Shown: positions 38,028 to 46,772 of the stretch, piece by piece
Layout: each line of letters starts with the position of its first letter
How positions within the stretch are numbered: position 1 is the first letter of the stretch
Origin: Chryseobacterium sp.
GTDB lineage: Bacteria; Bacteroidota; Bacteroidia; Flavobacteriales; Weeksellaceae
DNA length: 64,000 nucleotides
Reading direction: 5' to 3'
Assembly: GCA_031286615.1 (NCBI GenBank)
Contig: JAITUA010000013.1
Location: 558,001 to 622,000 of the forward strand
Notes under the pieces: model-generated
What the model saw: the letters and a program-made list of their open reading frames with translations, nothing else
What the model was told of the DNA's origin: nothing
Databases searched by the model: none
Program-made: the position numbers and the translations under genes

Positions 38028-40010
38028 ATGGAAAAATGCTGTAGTACAACCCCTGAAAAACCCGATACAAAAGGGCACAAACATAACCATGCAGAAGGAG
38101 ACGGCCACGATCACGACGGGCATGATCATTCTCACGATTCCGGAGATCAGACGGTCTTCCAGATGTTTCTTCCGGCTATTATATCCTTTGTTATCTTATT
38201 ATTGGGAATTGCCTTTGATAACTATATAAAACCTACATGGTTTACAGGCTGGGTACGTTTGGTATGGTTCCTGGCGGCGTATATTCCGGTAGGGTTCCCG
38301 GTTTTGAAAGATGCTTATAAAAGTATCATTAAAGGAGATGTATTCTCAGAATTCTTTCTGATGAGCATAGCAACCATCGGAGCATTTGCCATTGGAGAAT
38401 ATCCGGAAGGAGTAGCAGTAATGCTTTTTTATGCCGTAGGAGAAGTATTCCAGTCTATGGCGGTCACCAGAGCCAAGGGAAACATAAAAGCTTTATTGGA
38501 TCAGCGTCCTGATGAGGTAACGGTGATGGAAAATAATCAGCCTAAAACAATAAAAGCGAAAGAAGCTAAAATTGGAGACATCATTCAGTTGAAACCCGGT
38601 GAGAAACTGGCGCTGGATGGTGAACTGCTTTCAGACTCAGCATCATTTAATACCGCTGCTTTAACGGGAGAAAGTAAACCAGACACCAAAAATAAAGGAG
38701 AAGTCGTTCTTGCCGGAATGATCAATATGAACAGCATTGCTTTGGTTAAAGTAAATACTGCCTATGAAGACAGTAAACTGAGTAAAATTCTGGAATTGGT
38801 TCAGAATGCCACAGCACAGAAAGCGCCTACCGAACTGTTCATCAGAAAATTTGCTAAAGTATATACGCCTATCGTAGTATTTCTTGCCATAGGAATCTGT
38901 TTACTGCCCTATTTCTTTGTAAGCGACTATCAGTTCAGAGACTGGTTGTACAGAGCATTGATATTTCTGGTAATTTCCTGTCCTTGTGCGTTGGTAATCT
39001 CTATTCCGTTAGGATATTTCGGAGGAATTGGTGCCGCAAGCCGAAACGGGATTCTGTTCAAAGGAAGTAATTTCCTGGACAGCATTGCAGAAATCCAGAA
39101 TGTGGTGATGGATAAAACGGGAACAATGACTGAAGGTGTATTCAAAGTTCAGGAAGTAAGCATAAGCCCTGAATTTAATAAAGACGAAATCCTTCAGATG
39201 GTGAATGTTCTCGAAAGTAAAAGTACCCATCCGGTGGCAACAGCTATTCACAATTATGTAGGAGATATTAATCACGCGATCCCTTTAGAAAATGTAGAAG
39301 AAATTGCAGGCCACGGATTGAAAGCAACAATTAATGGTAAAGAACTTCTGGTAGGAAACTTTAAACTGATGGATAAATTCAACATCAGTTATGATATCAA
39401 CCATGCCAACATTGTATACACAGTGATTGCAGTAGCTTATGATAAAAAGTTCGCAGGATACATCACAATTGCAGACAGTATAAAAGAAGATGCCAAAGAA
39501 ACCGTAGACAATCTGCATAAAATGAATGTAAAAGCTACCATGCTGAGCGGTGATAAAGGAACTGTGGTAAAATATGTGGCAGACCAGCTGGGAATTGACA
39601 ATGCATTCGGAGACCTGCTTCCCGAAGATAAAGTAAATAAGGTTAAAGAAATCAAAGCTAAAAATCAAACGGTAGCATTCGTAGGAGACGGAGTAAATGA
39701 TGCCCCTGTAGTTGCTTTAAGTGATGTAGGGATTGCAATGGGAGGTTTAGGAAGTGATGCTACCATTGAAACAGCGGATGTTGTAATTCAGGATGATAAA
39801 CCAAGCAAAATCCCAATGGCGATCAATATCGGGAAACAAACGAAAAAGATAGTTTGGCAGAATATAATCCTTGCCTTCGCAGTAAAAGCGGTAGTTTTGA
39901 TCCTGGGGGCCGGAGGTTTGGCCACCATGTGGGAAGCCGTTTTTGCAGATGTGGGAGTAGCATTGCTGGCTATCTTAAATGCGGTGAGAATCCAAAGGAT
40001 GAAATTTTAG
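38028..40010 (+). CDS. P1B-type heavy-metal-transporting ATPase (Zn/Cd/Pb type)
   Basis: With the ATG at 38028 the protein has 660 residues. In-frame TTG at 37986 lies inside the operator and upstream of the -7 box, so it is excluded. The N-terminus is Cys/His-rich (MEKCCSTT, then HDHDGHDHSHD) in place of an HMA domain. The transport motif CPCALVIS begins at Cys318, the phosphorylation motif DKTGT at Asp362, and GDGVNDAPVV follows later. TGES is present in the actuator. A lysine and DVGV in the last helices fit the Zn/Cd/Pb subtype. It pumps metal from the cytoplasm, parallel to the CDF exporter. Confidence 0.94.
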   Translation: MEKCCSTTPEKPDTKGHKHNHAEGDGHDHDGHDHSHDSGDQTVFQMFLPAIISFVILLLGIAFDNYIKPTWFTGWVRLVWFLAAYIPVGFPVLKDAYKSIIKGDVFSEFFLMSIATIGAFAIGEYPEGVAVMLFYAVGEVFQSMAVTRAKGNIKALLDQRPDEVTVMENNQPKTIKAKEAKIGDIIQLKPGEKLALDGELLSDSASFNTAALTGESKPDTKNKGEVVLAGMINMNSIALVKVNTAYEDSKLSKILELVQNATAQKAPTELFIRKFAKVYTPIVVFLAIGICLLPYFFVSDYQFRDWLYRALIFLVISCPCALVISIPLGYFGGIGAASRNGILFKGSNFLDSIAEIQNVVMDKTGTMTEGVFKVQEVSISPEFNKDEILQMVNVLESKSTHPVATAIHNYVGDINHAIPLENVEEIAGHGLKATINGKELLVGNFKLMDKFNISYDINHANIVYTVIAVAYDKKFAGYITIADSIKEDAKETVDNLHKMNVKATMLSGDKGTVVKYVADQLGIDNAFGDLLPEDKVNKVKEIKAKNQTVAFVGDGVNDAPVVALSDVGIAMGGLGSDATIETADVVIQDDKPSKIPMAINIGKQTKKIVWQNIILAFAVKAVVLILGAGGLATMWEAVFADVGVALLAILNAVRIQRMKF

Positions 40011-40046
40011 CAAGCAAATAATAAACACAACTCAATTATATTCAAT

Positions 40047-40076
40047 AAAGGCTCTGCTGAATTTCAGTGGAGCTTT
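40047..40076 (+). terminator. terminator after the P-type ATPase
   Basis: AAAGGCTCTGCTGA and CAGTGGAGCTTTT form an imperfect stem around ATTT, ending in T-rich sequence. Confidence 0.65.
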
Positions 40077-40577
40077 TGTTTTAAATTACCCATCATGCCC
40101 AGTCATTCCATTGAAATCCATATGATGCTATTGAGACTTCTACGGAGTGACAAAGAGACTGCCTTTACTTTTCGTATAAACTATGGCTGATAATTACAAT
40201 TAGTATAAAAATGATACACTCAGTTTGTCATTCTGAAGGAATTTAATGACAAGTCTCATTATTATTAGTTTTAAATTTTATCGGAGATAAAATCTTTGCG
40301 CCTTAAAACAGGAAGCATTTTAAAAAAACTTGCGCCTTTGCGTTTCCAACAAAACAAAAAATATAAAAAAAGCTCTGCCAAAAACATCAGCAAAGCTTTT
40401 ATCAACAAGATTAAATTGTATATAAAGAACTAAATTTTTATTTAGGTCTAAAGTCTTACTCAAAGTTCGGAATAATATTATACCGGTGACAGGCACAGTT
40501 TTGTGATTTTTATAGGTAACAGCAGATAAGCATAATGACATTCATCATAAATCCGTTATAAAACAATTTTGAAGTAG
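40077..40577. repeat. intergenic region with degenerate repeat-like hairpins
   Basis: No gene is supported. TTGTCATT (40225-40232) and AATGACAA (40245-40252) are perfect 8-bp arms. AAAAGCT and AGCTTTT arms at about 40370-40402 form another hairpin. The segments CTTTGCGCC and TTGCGCCTTTGCG recall short intergenic repeats of this genus. The multi-copy nature cannot be confirmed within the window. Confidence 0.4.
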
Positions 40578-40585
40578 TATATTTG
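40578..40585 (+). promoter_or_regulatory. -7 box TATATTTG upstream of the first CxGKC protein
   Basis: It is an exact TAnnTTTG match, 18 bp before the TTG start of the downstream gene. Confidence 0.45.
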
Positions 40586-40603
40586 TAACAGAGAACAAAA
40601 TCG

Positions 40604-40966
40604 TTGAGGTTATTCATTTCCATATTCATCATTTTTACCGTTGCAATACGTCCTGTTTTGCCATTGGTGAATTATGCTGTGAACTATGATTATATTGTGA
40701 AAAACCTTTGTGAGAACAGAAATGTACCACAGTCCACCTGTAAAGGAAAATGCTATGTGGAAAAAGAACTGGCAAAAACAGAAAAACAGTCCAATAGCTC
40801 TCAAACGATAAAGATTGCAGGATTAGATGTTTTTATTTCTCATGACATTCTTTCCTTCTCTGCTCAAGTGAACTCGGAATTACTTTCAGAAATTCCCGAC
40901 TCAAGTTATTTCAATTCTCACTCTTCAGAATACTTTTCCAGGATATTTCATCCTCCTTTAGTTTAA
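40604..40966 (+). CDS. small CxGKC protein of unknown function, copy 1
   Basis: This 120-residue protein starts with TTG. A hydrophobic N-terminal segment (LFISIFIIFTVAIRPVLPLV) is followed by NYAVNYDYIVKNLCENR and TCKGKCYVEKELAKTEK. A paralogue at 42990 shares this block, with the consensus YAVNYDYIVKxLCxN and CxGKCYxxKELAKT. The conserved cysteines could bind copper or form disulfides in the periplasm. No formal domain name is known to me. Both copies flank the YHS, SCO and SOD genes, which suggests a role in copper handling. Confidence 0.75.
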   Translation: MRLFISIFIIFTVAIRPVLPLVNYAVNYDYIVKNLCENRNVPQSTCKGKCYVEKELAKTEKQSNSSQTIKIAGLDVFISHDILSFSAQVNSELLSEIPDSSYFNSHSSEYFSRIFHPPLV

Positions 40967-41182
40967 TTCTTACTGTAAACTATATTTTTAGTTTATAAAA
41001 ACAAAAGTTTTAAAACTATTACAATTAAGTTGTTATAGGTATCCCATACAATTAAATGAATAATGATAAACACCTGAATTCTTATCAAAAAATTCTGTGT
41101 TTTAGAATTGTGGTTCATTAATTGAAAACCTGAGCCTGTTTCTAACTTTATTTAACATTATTAATTTCAATTTAACATCAAA

Positions 41183-41458
41183 ATGAAATCTCCTATTATT
41201 TTGGCTGCTTTGCTGTCAATATCACTACTGTCGTGTGCCAAGGAAACTCCTCAGGTAAAGCATTCAGGCCACATGAGTTCTTCCGCAAAAAATATTGAAA
41301 ATGTACAGGTGGTGAATGAAGAAGACCCAATCTGTCACATGAAAACAGCCGGATTTACAAAAGATACAGCTGTATATAAAAATAAAACGTATGGTTTTTG
41401 CAGTTCTTACTGCAGAGATGAATTTAAAAAAAGTCCTGAGAAATATGCCCAAAAATAA
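41183..41458 (+). CDS. YHS-domain lipoprotein
   Basis: This 91-residue lipoprotein has lipobox LLSC with the cysteine near residue 18. A YHS domain spans about residues 49-91. The domain starts EEDPICHMKTAG and continues YGFCSSYCRDEFKKSPEKY, with cysteines suited to binding copper or another soft metal. Its stop overlaps the start of the SCO gene by 14 bp, so the two are translationally linked. Confidence 0.88.
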   Translation: MKSPIILAALLSISLLSCAKETPQVKHSGHMSSSAKNIENVQVVNEEDPICHMKTAGFTKDTAVYKNKTYGFCSSYCRDEFKKSPEKYAQK

Positions 41459-42122
41459 AAAGACTGCTAATAAAAGTAAAGTAATCATACCCATTGCGGT
41501 ATTTGCATTGCTTTTTCTGGGAATCGGGGTAGGAATGGGATACTTTAAAAAGAACCTTTATACCGTAATGAAAGTTCCTGATTTCGAACTGACGGATCAG
41601 AACAGCAAAAAGATTACCAATAAAGACATGCTGGGAAAGGTATATCTGGTAGAATTTTTCTTCAGCAAATGTCCTACAATATGCCCTGTAATGAATACCA
41701 ATATGAAGGCTATTCAGAATCAGATTAATGATCCGAACTTCGGCATTATTTCCATCAGTATTGATCCTGAAAATGATACCCCTGAAGCTTTGAAAGAACA
41801 TGCTCAAAGAATAGGGGCAAAATCTCCCAACTGGCATTTCCTGACAGGAGACCGTACATACATTGGTAATCTTGCTGATAAATTTAATATCTACGTAGGT
41901 GACAAGGAAGATGAAGGAGAAAGCCTGAATCACAGCGGTATGATTGCTCTGGTAGATCAGGACGGAAATATCCGATGCAGATACAACAAAGAAAATATGC
42001 CGATTCTGTATTATTCAGGATTAAACTATGAAGATCCGGAAGGTAAAACACCTATGCTGACAGGGAAATATCACCCTGACAGAGAAATCCTGATTGAAGA
42101 TATTAAGAAATTATTGAAATAG
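41445..42122 (+). CDS. SCO1/SenC family copper chaperone
   Basis: SCO proteins deliver copper to cytochrome c oxidase or act as thiol-disulfide proteins. With the ATG at 41445 the protein has 225 residues, a single N-terminal membrane anchor (VIIPIAVFALLFLGIGVGMG) and a thioredoxin fold. The copper site is complete, with Cys76 and Cys80 in KCPTICPV and His163 in LNHSGM. Upstream in-frame residues would overlap the YHS gene and lack sense. It overlaps the YHS lipoprotein gene, and exported SOD follows. Confidence 0.93.
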   Translation: MPKNKKTANKSKVIIPIAVFALLFLGIGVGMGYFKKNLYTVMKVPDFELTDQNSKKITNKDMLGKVYLVEFFFSKCPTICPVMNTNMKAIQNQINDPNFGIISISIDPENDTPEALKEHAQRIGAKSPNWHFLTGDRTYIGNLADKFNIYVGDKEDEGESLNHSGMIALVDQDGNIRCRYNKENMPILYYSGLNYEDPEGKTPMLTGKYHPDREILIEDIKKLLK

Positions 42123-42285
42123 GGAAGATGGGAGAGTGAAGCAGGAAGATGGAAGTACTTCCTGCCCATGAAGCTCTGGTGATTTTTGAGATAGCTGTAA
42201 AGGTAAATAGAAGTTGAAGAAGTTATGTTACGACATTCATTACTCCCAGTCTCCATCTCCCCACTTCCTGCTTTAGAAGAAAAAC
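42122..42285. repeat. intergenic inverted-repeat element
   Basis: GCAGGAAG (42141-42148) and CTTCCTGC (42158-42165) form a perfect 8-bp hairpin. A further CCACTTCCTGCTTTAG at 42261-42276 is an additional inverted copy of the same GA-rich motif. It resembles degenerate GA-rich intergenic repeats of the genus. Confidence 0.45.
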
Positions 42286-42311
42286 ATTGTTCAACCATAA
42301 ACAAAAAAGTT

Positions 42312-42986
42312 ATGAAGATTATGAAAATAGCTGCCTTAAGCGCAGTTTTCGCAGCACAGTTTGCACTGGCACAGTTTAAGCAGACTCCTCTGCCGTATGC
42401 TTATAATGCTCTGGAAGGGAATATTGATGCCCAAACGATGGAAATTCATTATTCAAAGCATGGTGCAGCTTATGCAGCCAATTTGAATAAAGCAATTGCA
42501 GGAACTCCACAGGAAAAAGAAACGTTGTTTCAGATTCTTTCCAATGTTTCAAAACTGCCTGCTGCAGTGAGAAATAACGCAGGAGGACATTATAACCATG
42601 AATTATTCTGGACGGTTCTTACTCCTCAAAAAAATACACAGCCTTCTGCAAAATTAGCAAAAGCCATTACTGAAACTTTCGGAAGTATGGATGCTTTTAA
42701 AGAAAAAATGTCTAAAGCCGGAGCAGACCGTTTCGGTTCAGGATGGGCTTGGCTTTCTGTAGGAAAAGACGGGAAACTATTTGTTTCTTCTACTCCCAAC
42801 CAGGACAACCCTTTGATGGATGTAGTGGAAGAGAAAGGAACTCCTATTTTCGGAATTGATGTCTGGGAACATGCTTATTATTTGAAATATCAGAATAAAA
42901 GAGCAGATTATCTTACCGCTATCTGGAATGTTACCAACTGGAAGGAGATCAGCAGAAGATATGACGAAGCTGTAAGCAAAAAGTAG
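42312..42986 (+). CDS. exported Fe/Mn superoxide dismutase
   Basis: With the ATG at 42312 the protein has 224 residues and a signal peptide ([21 protein letters not shown]). The upstream in-frame sequence lies in an intergenic repeat and is rejected. The metal ligands are visible: His46 in EIHYSKH, the histidine of [10 protein letters not shown], and Asp and His in DVWEHAYY. It would dismutate superoxide in the periplasm. Its place between SCO and the second CxGKC gene links it to the copper and redox set. Confidence 0.93.
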   Translation: MKIMKIAALSAVFAAQFALAQFKQTPLPYAYNALEGNIDAQTMEIHYSKHGAAYAANLNKAIAGTPQEKETLFQILSNVSKLPAAVRNNAGGHYNHELFWTVLTPQKNTQPSAKLAKAITETFGSMDAFKEKMSKAGADRFGSGWAWLSVGKDGKLFVSSTPNQDNPLMDVVEEKGTPIFGIDVWEHAYYLKYQNKRADYLTAIWNVTNWKEISRRYDEAVSKK

Positions 42987-42989
42987 TAT

Positions 42990-43358
42990 ATGAAATTATT
43001 TTACAGCATACTTTTTACTCTTTATATGGTGCTAAGACCTTTGGTGCCATTGGTGGAGTATGCTGTAAATTATGATTATATCGTTAAAGTTCTTTGTATT
43101 AATAAATCCAGGCCGGAGATTCACTGTAACGGAAAATGTTATCTGAGTAAAGAATTGGCTAAAACCACTGACTCAGAATCTTCACCTTTTCAGAAACTCA
43201 AAAACTCAGGACAGAAAATTCTTGATACCTATATCCTGCCTGAAACCACAGAGATCATTACCACTGAAAAACTAGTGTTTTTCAATTTCAATTTTATCTA
43301 CGAAACAGCCTATTCTTTCCTGTTTCTGAACCATATTTTCAAACCACCGGTTTTTTAA
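42990..43358 (+). CDS. small CxGKC protein of unknown function, copy 2
   Basis: This 122-residue paralogue of the 40604 gene has a hydrophobic start (LFYSILFTLYMVLRPLVPLV), YAVNYDYIVKVLCINK and HCNGKCYLSKELAKT. The C-terminal halves of the two copies have diverged, but both end in aromatic-rich FK/FHPP-type tails (FKPPVF here, FHPPLV in copy 1). It starts 3 bp after the SOD stop and is surely cotranscribed. Confidence 0.75.
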   Translation: MKLFYSILFTLYMVLRPLVPLVEYAVNYDYIVKVLCINKSRPEIHCNGKCYLSKELAKTTDSESSPFQKLKNSGQKILDTYILPETTEIITTEKLVFFNFNFIYETAYSFLFLNHIFKPPVF

Positions 43359-43377
43359 GTTATACCATCGCTATTCA

Positions 43378-43498
43378 ACCACAAAAGCCACAAAGCTAAC
43401 CTCAATTAAGAATCAAAGATTTTTAAAAAGCTTACGTGTTTGCATAAAGTTTATCACTTAAATAGCTTAAGTGTAAGAACTTTTGTGCCTTTTGTGGT
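43378..43498. repeat. 121-bp intergenic element with terminal inverted repeats
   Basis: ACCACAAAAGCCACAAAG (43378-43395) matches the reverse complement of CTTTTGTGCCTTTTGTGGT (43480-43498). Inside, CACTTAA and TTAAGTG (43455-43473) form a second hairpin. The layout suggests a MITE-like or REP-like element. It has no coding capacity. Confidence 0.6.
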
Positions 43499-43550
43499 AA
43501 AAAAGAATGTTTTCACACTTCAAAATATAATTCAACTTAAAAAATCAACA

Positions 43551-44378
43551 ATGAAAATTTATAAATTTTTATCACTATTCTTTATTGCCTTTACTTTATT
43601 CTCTTTTGTATCCTGCGAAAACAGCAGGGATGATGATCCACAGGATACCACACCCGGAAAGCTTCAGATCAAATTTGAAAACGGATTTAATAATGTAGGC
43701 GATATTGTCTTAAATCAGACGGTTCAGAATTCTTCTCAGGGACAAAAGCATAATTTTTCGGCTTTAAAATATATCATCAGCAATATCACATTGATTGACG
43801 AAGGCGGAAATGAATTTAAATACAATGAAAACAACCCTGATAAAGGTGCTTTTATCGTAGATCAGGCCGATGCTGTAGCCGGAATCATTTATCTTAACCT
43901 TGACGGAGTTCCGAAAAACAATTATAAAAAAATAAAATTCGGATTGGGAATCAGCCAGAAAGCCTACTTGCTGGGACAGGACGGACAAGCTGAATTCTGG
44001 ACAAAGGCTAAGCAGAAAGGATTGACATGGTCATGGGCTGCCGGTTATGTTTTTGTAAAACTGGAAGGAAAATATGGTGCAGATGCCCCTTCCAAGGAAT
44101 TTATGAACCATACCGGAAATATGGGAAATGTTGTTGCTAATGAGCAGGCTGACCTATACCGTGAAATCACACTGAACCTACCGACGACAGCAAGAGTAAC
44201 GTCACAAATTCGTCCTTCTGTTCATATTCTTGCAGATCTGAATCAGTTTTTGAGCGGGGATAAGGCTCTTACACTTACCACAGCCAATGATATGCTGATG
44301 GGCTCAAACCAACATCTCGTAGATGTTACCAATAATCTTACAAAAATGTTTAAAGTAGATCACGTTCACAATGATTAA
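43551..44378 (+). CDS. MbnP-family copper-binding lipoprotein
   Basis: With the ATG at 43551 the protein has 275 residues and a lipobox cysteine in SFVSC. The in-frame extension upstream reads through the inverted-repeat element and is rejected. MbnP features include KLQIKFENGFN, the NFSALKYIISNITLID strand block and the conserved tryptophans of LTWSWAAGYVFVKLEGKY. In characterised MbnP, a tryptophan is oxidised to kynurenine by the partner MbnH to make a copper site. The partner gene overlaps this stop by 8 bp, supporting the call. Confidence 0.85.
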   Translation: MKIYKFLSLFFIAFTLFSFVSCENSRDDDPQDTTPGKLQIKFENGFNNVGDIVLNQTVQNSSQGQKHNFSALKYIISNITLIDEGGNEFKYNENNPDKGAFIVDQADAVAGIIYLNLDGVPKNNYKKIKFGLGISQKAYLLGQDGQAEFWTKAKQKGLTWSWAAGYVFVKLEGKYGADAPSKEFMNHTGNMGNVVANEQADLYREITLNLPTTARVTSQIRPSVHILADLNQFLSGDKALTLTTANDMLMGSNQHLVDVTNNLTKMFKVDHVHND

Positions 44379-45420
44379 TGTTTTTGTTAAAACGATATTC
44401 GTTCTGCTTGTATTGTTCCTGAGTTGTATTTCCTGTTCTGATGAGGTGATTCAGCCGTTGGAAAAAGATGAAGCCTACAATCTGCAGTTTCCTTCTTATT
44501 TTCCGGAAATGACTTTTGATAAATCCATCAATCCGGTAACTAAAAATGGAGTAGAGCTGGGAAGAAAATTATTCTATGAAGGGAGGCTTTCCAGGAATAA
44601 TACCATTTCATGCGGTTTCTGCCATATTCAGGAAAATGCATTCACCCATCACGGGCATACCGTAAGTCATGGGGTAGACGATAGAATAGGGATCCGAAAT
44701 GCGCCGCCCATTCAGAATATGGCTTTTTTGAAAAGATATATGTGGGACGGAGTTATTCATAACCTTAATGAACAACCCATCAGTCCTATTACAGATGTCA
44801 ATGAAATGGATAGCTCCATACCGGAAGCGATTTCAAAGATAAAAGATGATCAGAAATATAAAAAACTTTTCAGAGAAGCATATGGAGACGAAAACATTAC
44901 AGGAGAAAGAATTTTAAAAGCTTTGTCACAATTTATGGCTTCTTTAATCTCTGCAGATTCAAAATATGACAGATTCAGACAGGGAAAAGAGCAGCTGACT
45001 TCAGCAGAATCTCAGGGGATGACATTATTCAGTCAGAAATGCGCTTCCTGTCATAGCGGAGAATTATTTACTGATGAGAGTTTCAGAAACACAGGAATGT
45101 ATTACAATACGGAGTTCAAAGACGCCGGACGTTACAGGGTTACTCTCAATCAGGTTGATTGGATGAAATTCCGTGTTCCAAGCTTGAGAAACGTAGAATA
45201 TACAGCACCTTATATGCATGACGGAAGGTTTTACACATTAGATGCTGTGCTCAATTTCTATTCAGATCAGGTAGAAGATAATCCCAATCTTGATCCTCAG
45301 CTGAAGCAGAACAACCATACGGGCATTGCCATGAGCAGTCAGGAGAAACAATCAATTATTGCATTCCTGAAAACCCTGTCTGATAAAAGCTTTATATCCA
45401 ATCCAAAATTTGCAGAATAA
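44371..45420 (+). CDS. di-haem cytochrome c peroxidase family protein, MbnH type
   Basis: This 349-residue protein has a lipoprotein-like leader (LFLSCISCSDE) and two haem c motifs: CGFCH in the N-terminal half and CASCH in the C-terminal half, followed by the LRNVEYTAPYMHDGRF region usual in MauG/CcpA-type enzymes. Its start overlaps the MbnP stop, which fits MbnH, the enzyme that modifies a tryptophan in MbnP. A classical hydrogen-peroxide peroxidase is the alternative, but the pairing favours MbnH. Confidence 0.85.
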   Translation: MINVFVKTIFVLLVLFLSCISCSDEVIQPLEKDEAYNLQFPSYFPEMTFDKSINPVTKNGVELGRKLFYEGRLSRNNTISCGFCHIQENAFTHHGHTVSHGVDDRIGIRNAPPIQNMAFLKRYMWDGVIHNLNEQPISPITDVNEMDSSIPEAISKIKDDQKYKKLFREAYGDENITGERILKALSQFMASLISADSKYDRFRQGKEQLTSAESQGMTLFSQKCASCHSGELFTDESFRNTGMYYNTEFKDAGRYRVTLNQVDWMKFRVPSLRNVEYTAPYMHDGRFYTLDAVLNFYSDQVEDNPNLDPQLKQNNHTGIAMSSQEKQSIIAFLKTLSDKSFISNPKFAE

Positions 45421-45432
45421 ATTATAGAAAAC

Positions 45433-46380
45433 ATGAAGAAGATTATAGTAATACTAAGTTTAATGGTATTTAGCCTGGGCCAGGCAAATGTGGTTAGAGA
45501 CAGTATGTATATTGCTCAGAACAGCTTTAGCAGCTTCGATTTTGATGACGACTGCGATGCCTGCGGTTGTGCAGCCGGCAACGGATCATCCGGTTTTGAA
45601 TCTTTACTGAATCCGCAGTTTATCGGAATCAAATACTTTGCACAGCATTACAAAGCAAAGGAAAATTTATTTGTAAAAGACCTTACACAAGATCAATACT
45701 TCAATACTTTACAGCTTTGGGGAAAAATTCCATTGACTAAAAAACTGAGTGTTTATGCAAGTCTGCCATTCCATTTCCATGAAAAGAAAACCATGCAGGG
45801 AGATATCAAAATCAACGGAATCGGAGATCTGAACCTGATGGGAATTTACCAGCTGATGAGTTCTAAAGATAATTTCCATCACGTGAGCGGAGGTTTGGGC
45901 GTGAAAATTCCTTTGGGAAAATTTGATGAAAAAGGAGCATCAGGAGTCAATCCGAGTTTTCAGTTGGGAACAGGAAGCTGGGATTATCAGGCGGCTTTGA
46001 ATTATAAATTTCAGAAGAATAAAGTAGCCGTATTGATTAATACAGACTATACGATCAAAACTGAAAATAAGAAAAACTACCGTTTCGGAAATCAGTGGAA
46101 CTACGCTGCTACAGGATTTTATCAGGTTGCTGGAAGTGAAAAATCTATCTTTTCTGTAAAAACCGGAGTTCAGGGAGAAGTGTATGCTCAGAATAAACAG
46201 TTTGACGAAGCGCTGCCCAATACTGCTGGAAGTGCATTGTATGGGAAGCTGGGATTTGAAGCTTCTTATAAAAAACTGAGCCTGGGAAGTGAACTCATGC
46301 TTCCTATGTATACCCATTTGGCAGGTGGTGATATTGAAGCAAAATCCAGATTCAGTATTTTCCTGAATATCGGAATTTAA
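45433..46380 (+). CDS. outer-membrane barrel protein with an N-terminal Cys cluster
   Basis: This 315-residue protein has a signal peptide (MKKIIVILSLMVFSLGQANV), then DDDCDACGCAAGNGSSG at about 35-51, a possible metal-binding cluster. The rest has alternating beta strands such as LSVYASLPFHFHEKKTM and GIGDLNLMGIYQLM, as in transporter-like barrel proteins. It begins 12 bp after the MbnH gene and closes this operon. It may export or take up copper or a copper complex. That is an inference from context. Confidence 0.7.
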   Translation: MKKIIVILSLMVFSLGQANVVRDSMYIAQNSFSSFDFDDDCDACGCAAGNGSSGFESLLNPQFIGIKYFAQHYKAKENLFVKDLTQDQYFNTLQLWGKIPLTKKLSVYASLPFHFHEKKTMQGDIKINGIGDLNLMGIYQLMSSKDNFHHVSGGLGVKIPLGKFDEKGASGVNPSFQLGTGSWDYQAALNYKFQKNKVAVLINTDYTIKTENKKNYRFGNQWNYAATGFYQVAGSEKSIFSVKTGVQGEVYAQNKQFDEALPNTAGSALYGKLGFEASYKKLSLGSELMLPMYTHLAGGDIEAKSRFSIFLNIGI

Positions 46381-46403
46381 AATAAAACCCCTTCTTAATA
46401 ATG

Positions 46404-46430
46404 TTAAAGCTCCTTCGGGAGCTTTAATTG
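46404..46430 (+). terminator. terminator closing the MbnP/MbnH operon
   Basis: AAAGCTCC and GGAGCTTT pair around a TTCG tetraloop, with a moderate T-rich tail. Confidence 0.8.
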
Positions 46431-46450
46431 TTTATGAATCATGATTTTAA

Positions 46451-46480
46451 TTGGGGGTTAGGAATAATTCTTTATCTTTG
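46451..46480 (+). promoter_or_regulatory. promoter TTG-N19-TATCTTTG of the B12 operon
   Basis: TTG (46451-46453) and TATCTTTG (46473-46480) match the consensus and lie directly before the cobalamin riboswitch. Confidence 0.65.
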
Positions 46481-46488
46481 CCCGAAAT

Positions 46489-46685
46489 TTGGTGAGCCAT
46501 AAAAAGCTCTTAAAAGGGAATCCGGTGAAAATCCGGGACAGACCCGCTGCTGTAAGCTCCACACCAAGATTTTTGAAGAATATATCCACTGTTTTTTAAT
46601 GGGAAGGATTTCAAAAATGGAGTAAGTCAGAAGACCTGCCAGAAAATAATCGTTTGACGCTTTCGTGGAATAAAGCTTAGGACAT
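46489..46685 (+). ncRNA. cobalamin riboswitch
   Basis: The core reads GGGAATCCGGTGAAAATCCG, then GGACAGACCCGCTGCTGTAA, and the B12 box AAGTCAGAAGACCTGCC at 46624-46640. These are the hallmark elements of AdoCbl riboswitches. It lies between a good promoter and a BtuB-like receptor gene, so the operon should be repressed by excess B12. Confidence 0.95.
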
Positions 46686-46735
46686 CAATGATTCTGTGCA
46701 GTGACAGCTGTGCTTTGTCGTTGTTTTCTTATACC

Positions 46736-46772
46736 CATTAGCGTCATCATTATCCTAAATGAGCTAATGACG
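46736..46772 (+). promoter_or_regulatory. start-codon-sequestering hairpin downstream of the cobalamin riboswitch
   Basis: CATTAGC (46736-46742) pairs perfectly with GCTAATG (46763-46769), which contains the receptor ATG. An alternative pairing, CGTCAT (46742-46747) with ATGACG (46767-46772), buries the same codon. It is the likely translational expression platform. Confidence 0.55.

Noticed and set aside
40320-40541. Minus-strand open frame of 73 codons after the P-type ATPase gene
   Set aside because: It covers degenerate repeat-like sequence, with no conserved features.
42225-42311. Upstream in-frame start for the superoxide dismutase
   Set aside because: The added residues come from an intergenic inverted repeat and hide the signal peptide that begins at 42312.
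43440-43550. Upstream in-frame start for the MbnP lipoprotein
   Set aside because: The extension reads through the 121-bp inverted-repeat element and spoils the lipoprotein signal.
46701-46766. GTG start extending the BtuB-like receptor
   Set aside because: It is in the riboswitch leader. The ATG at 46767 gives a proper signal peptide and lies in the predicted regulatory hairpin.
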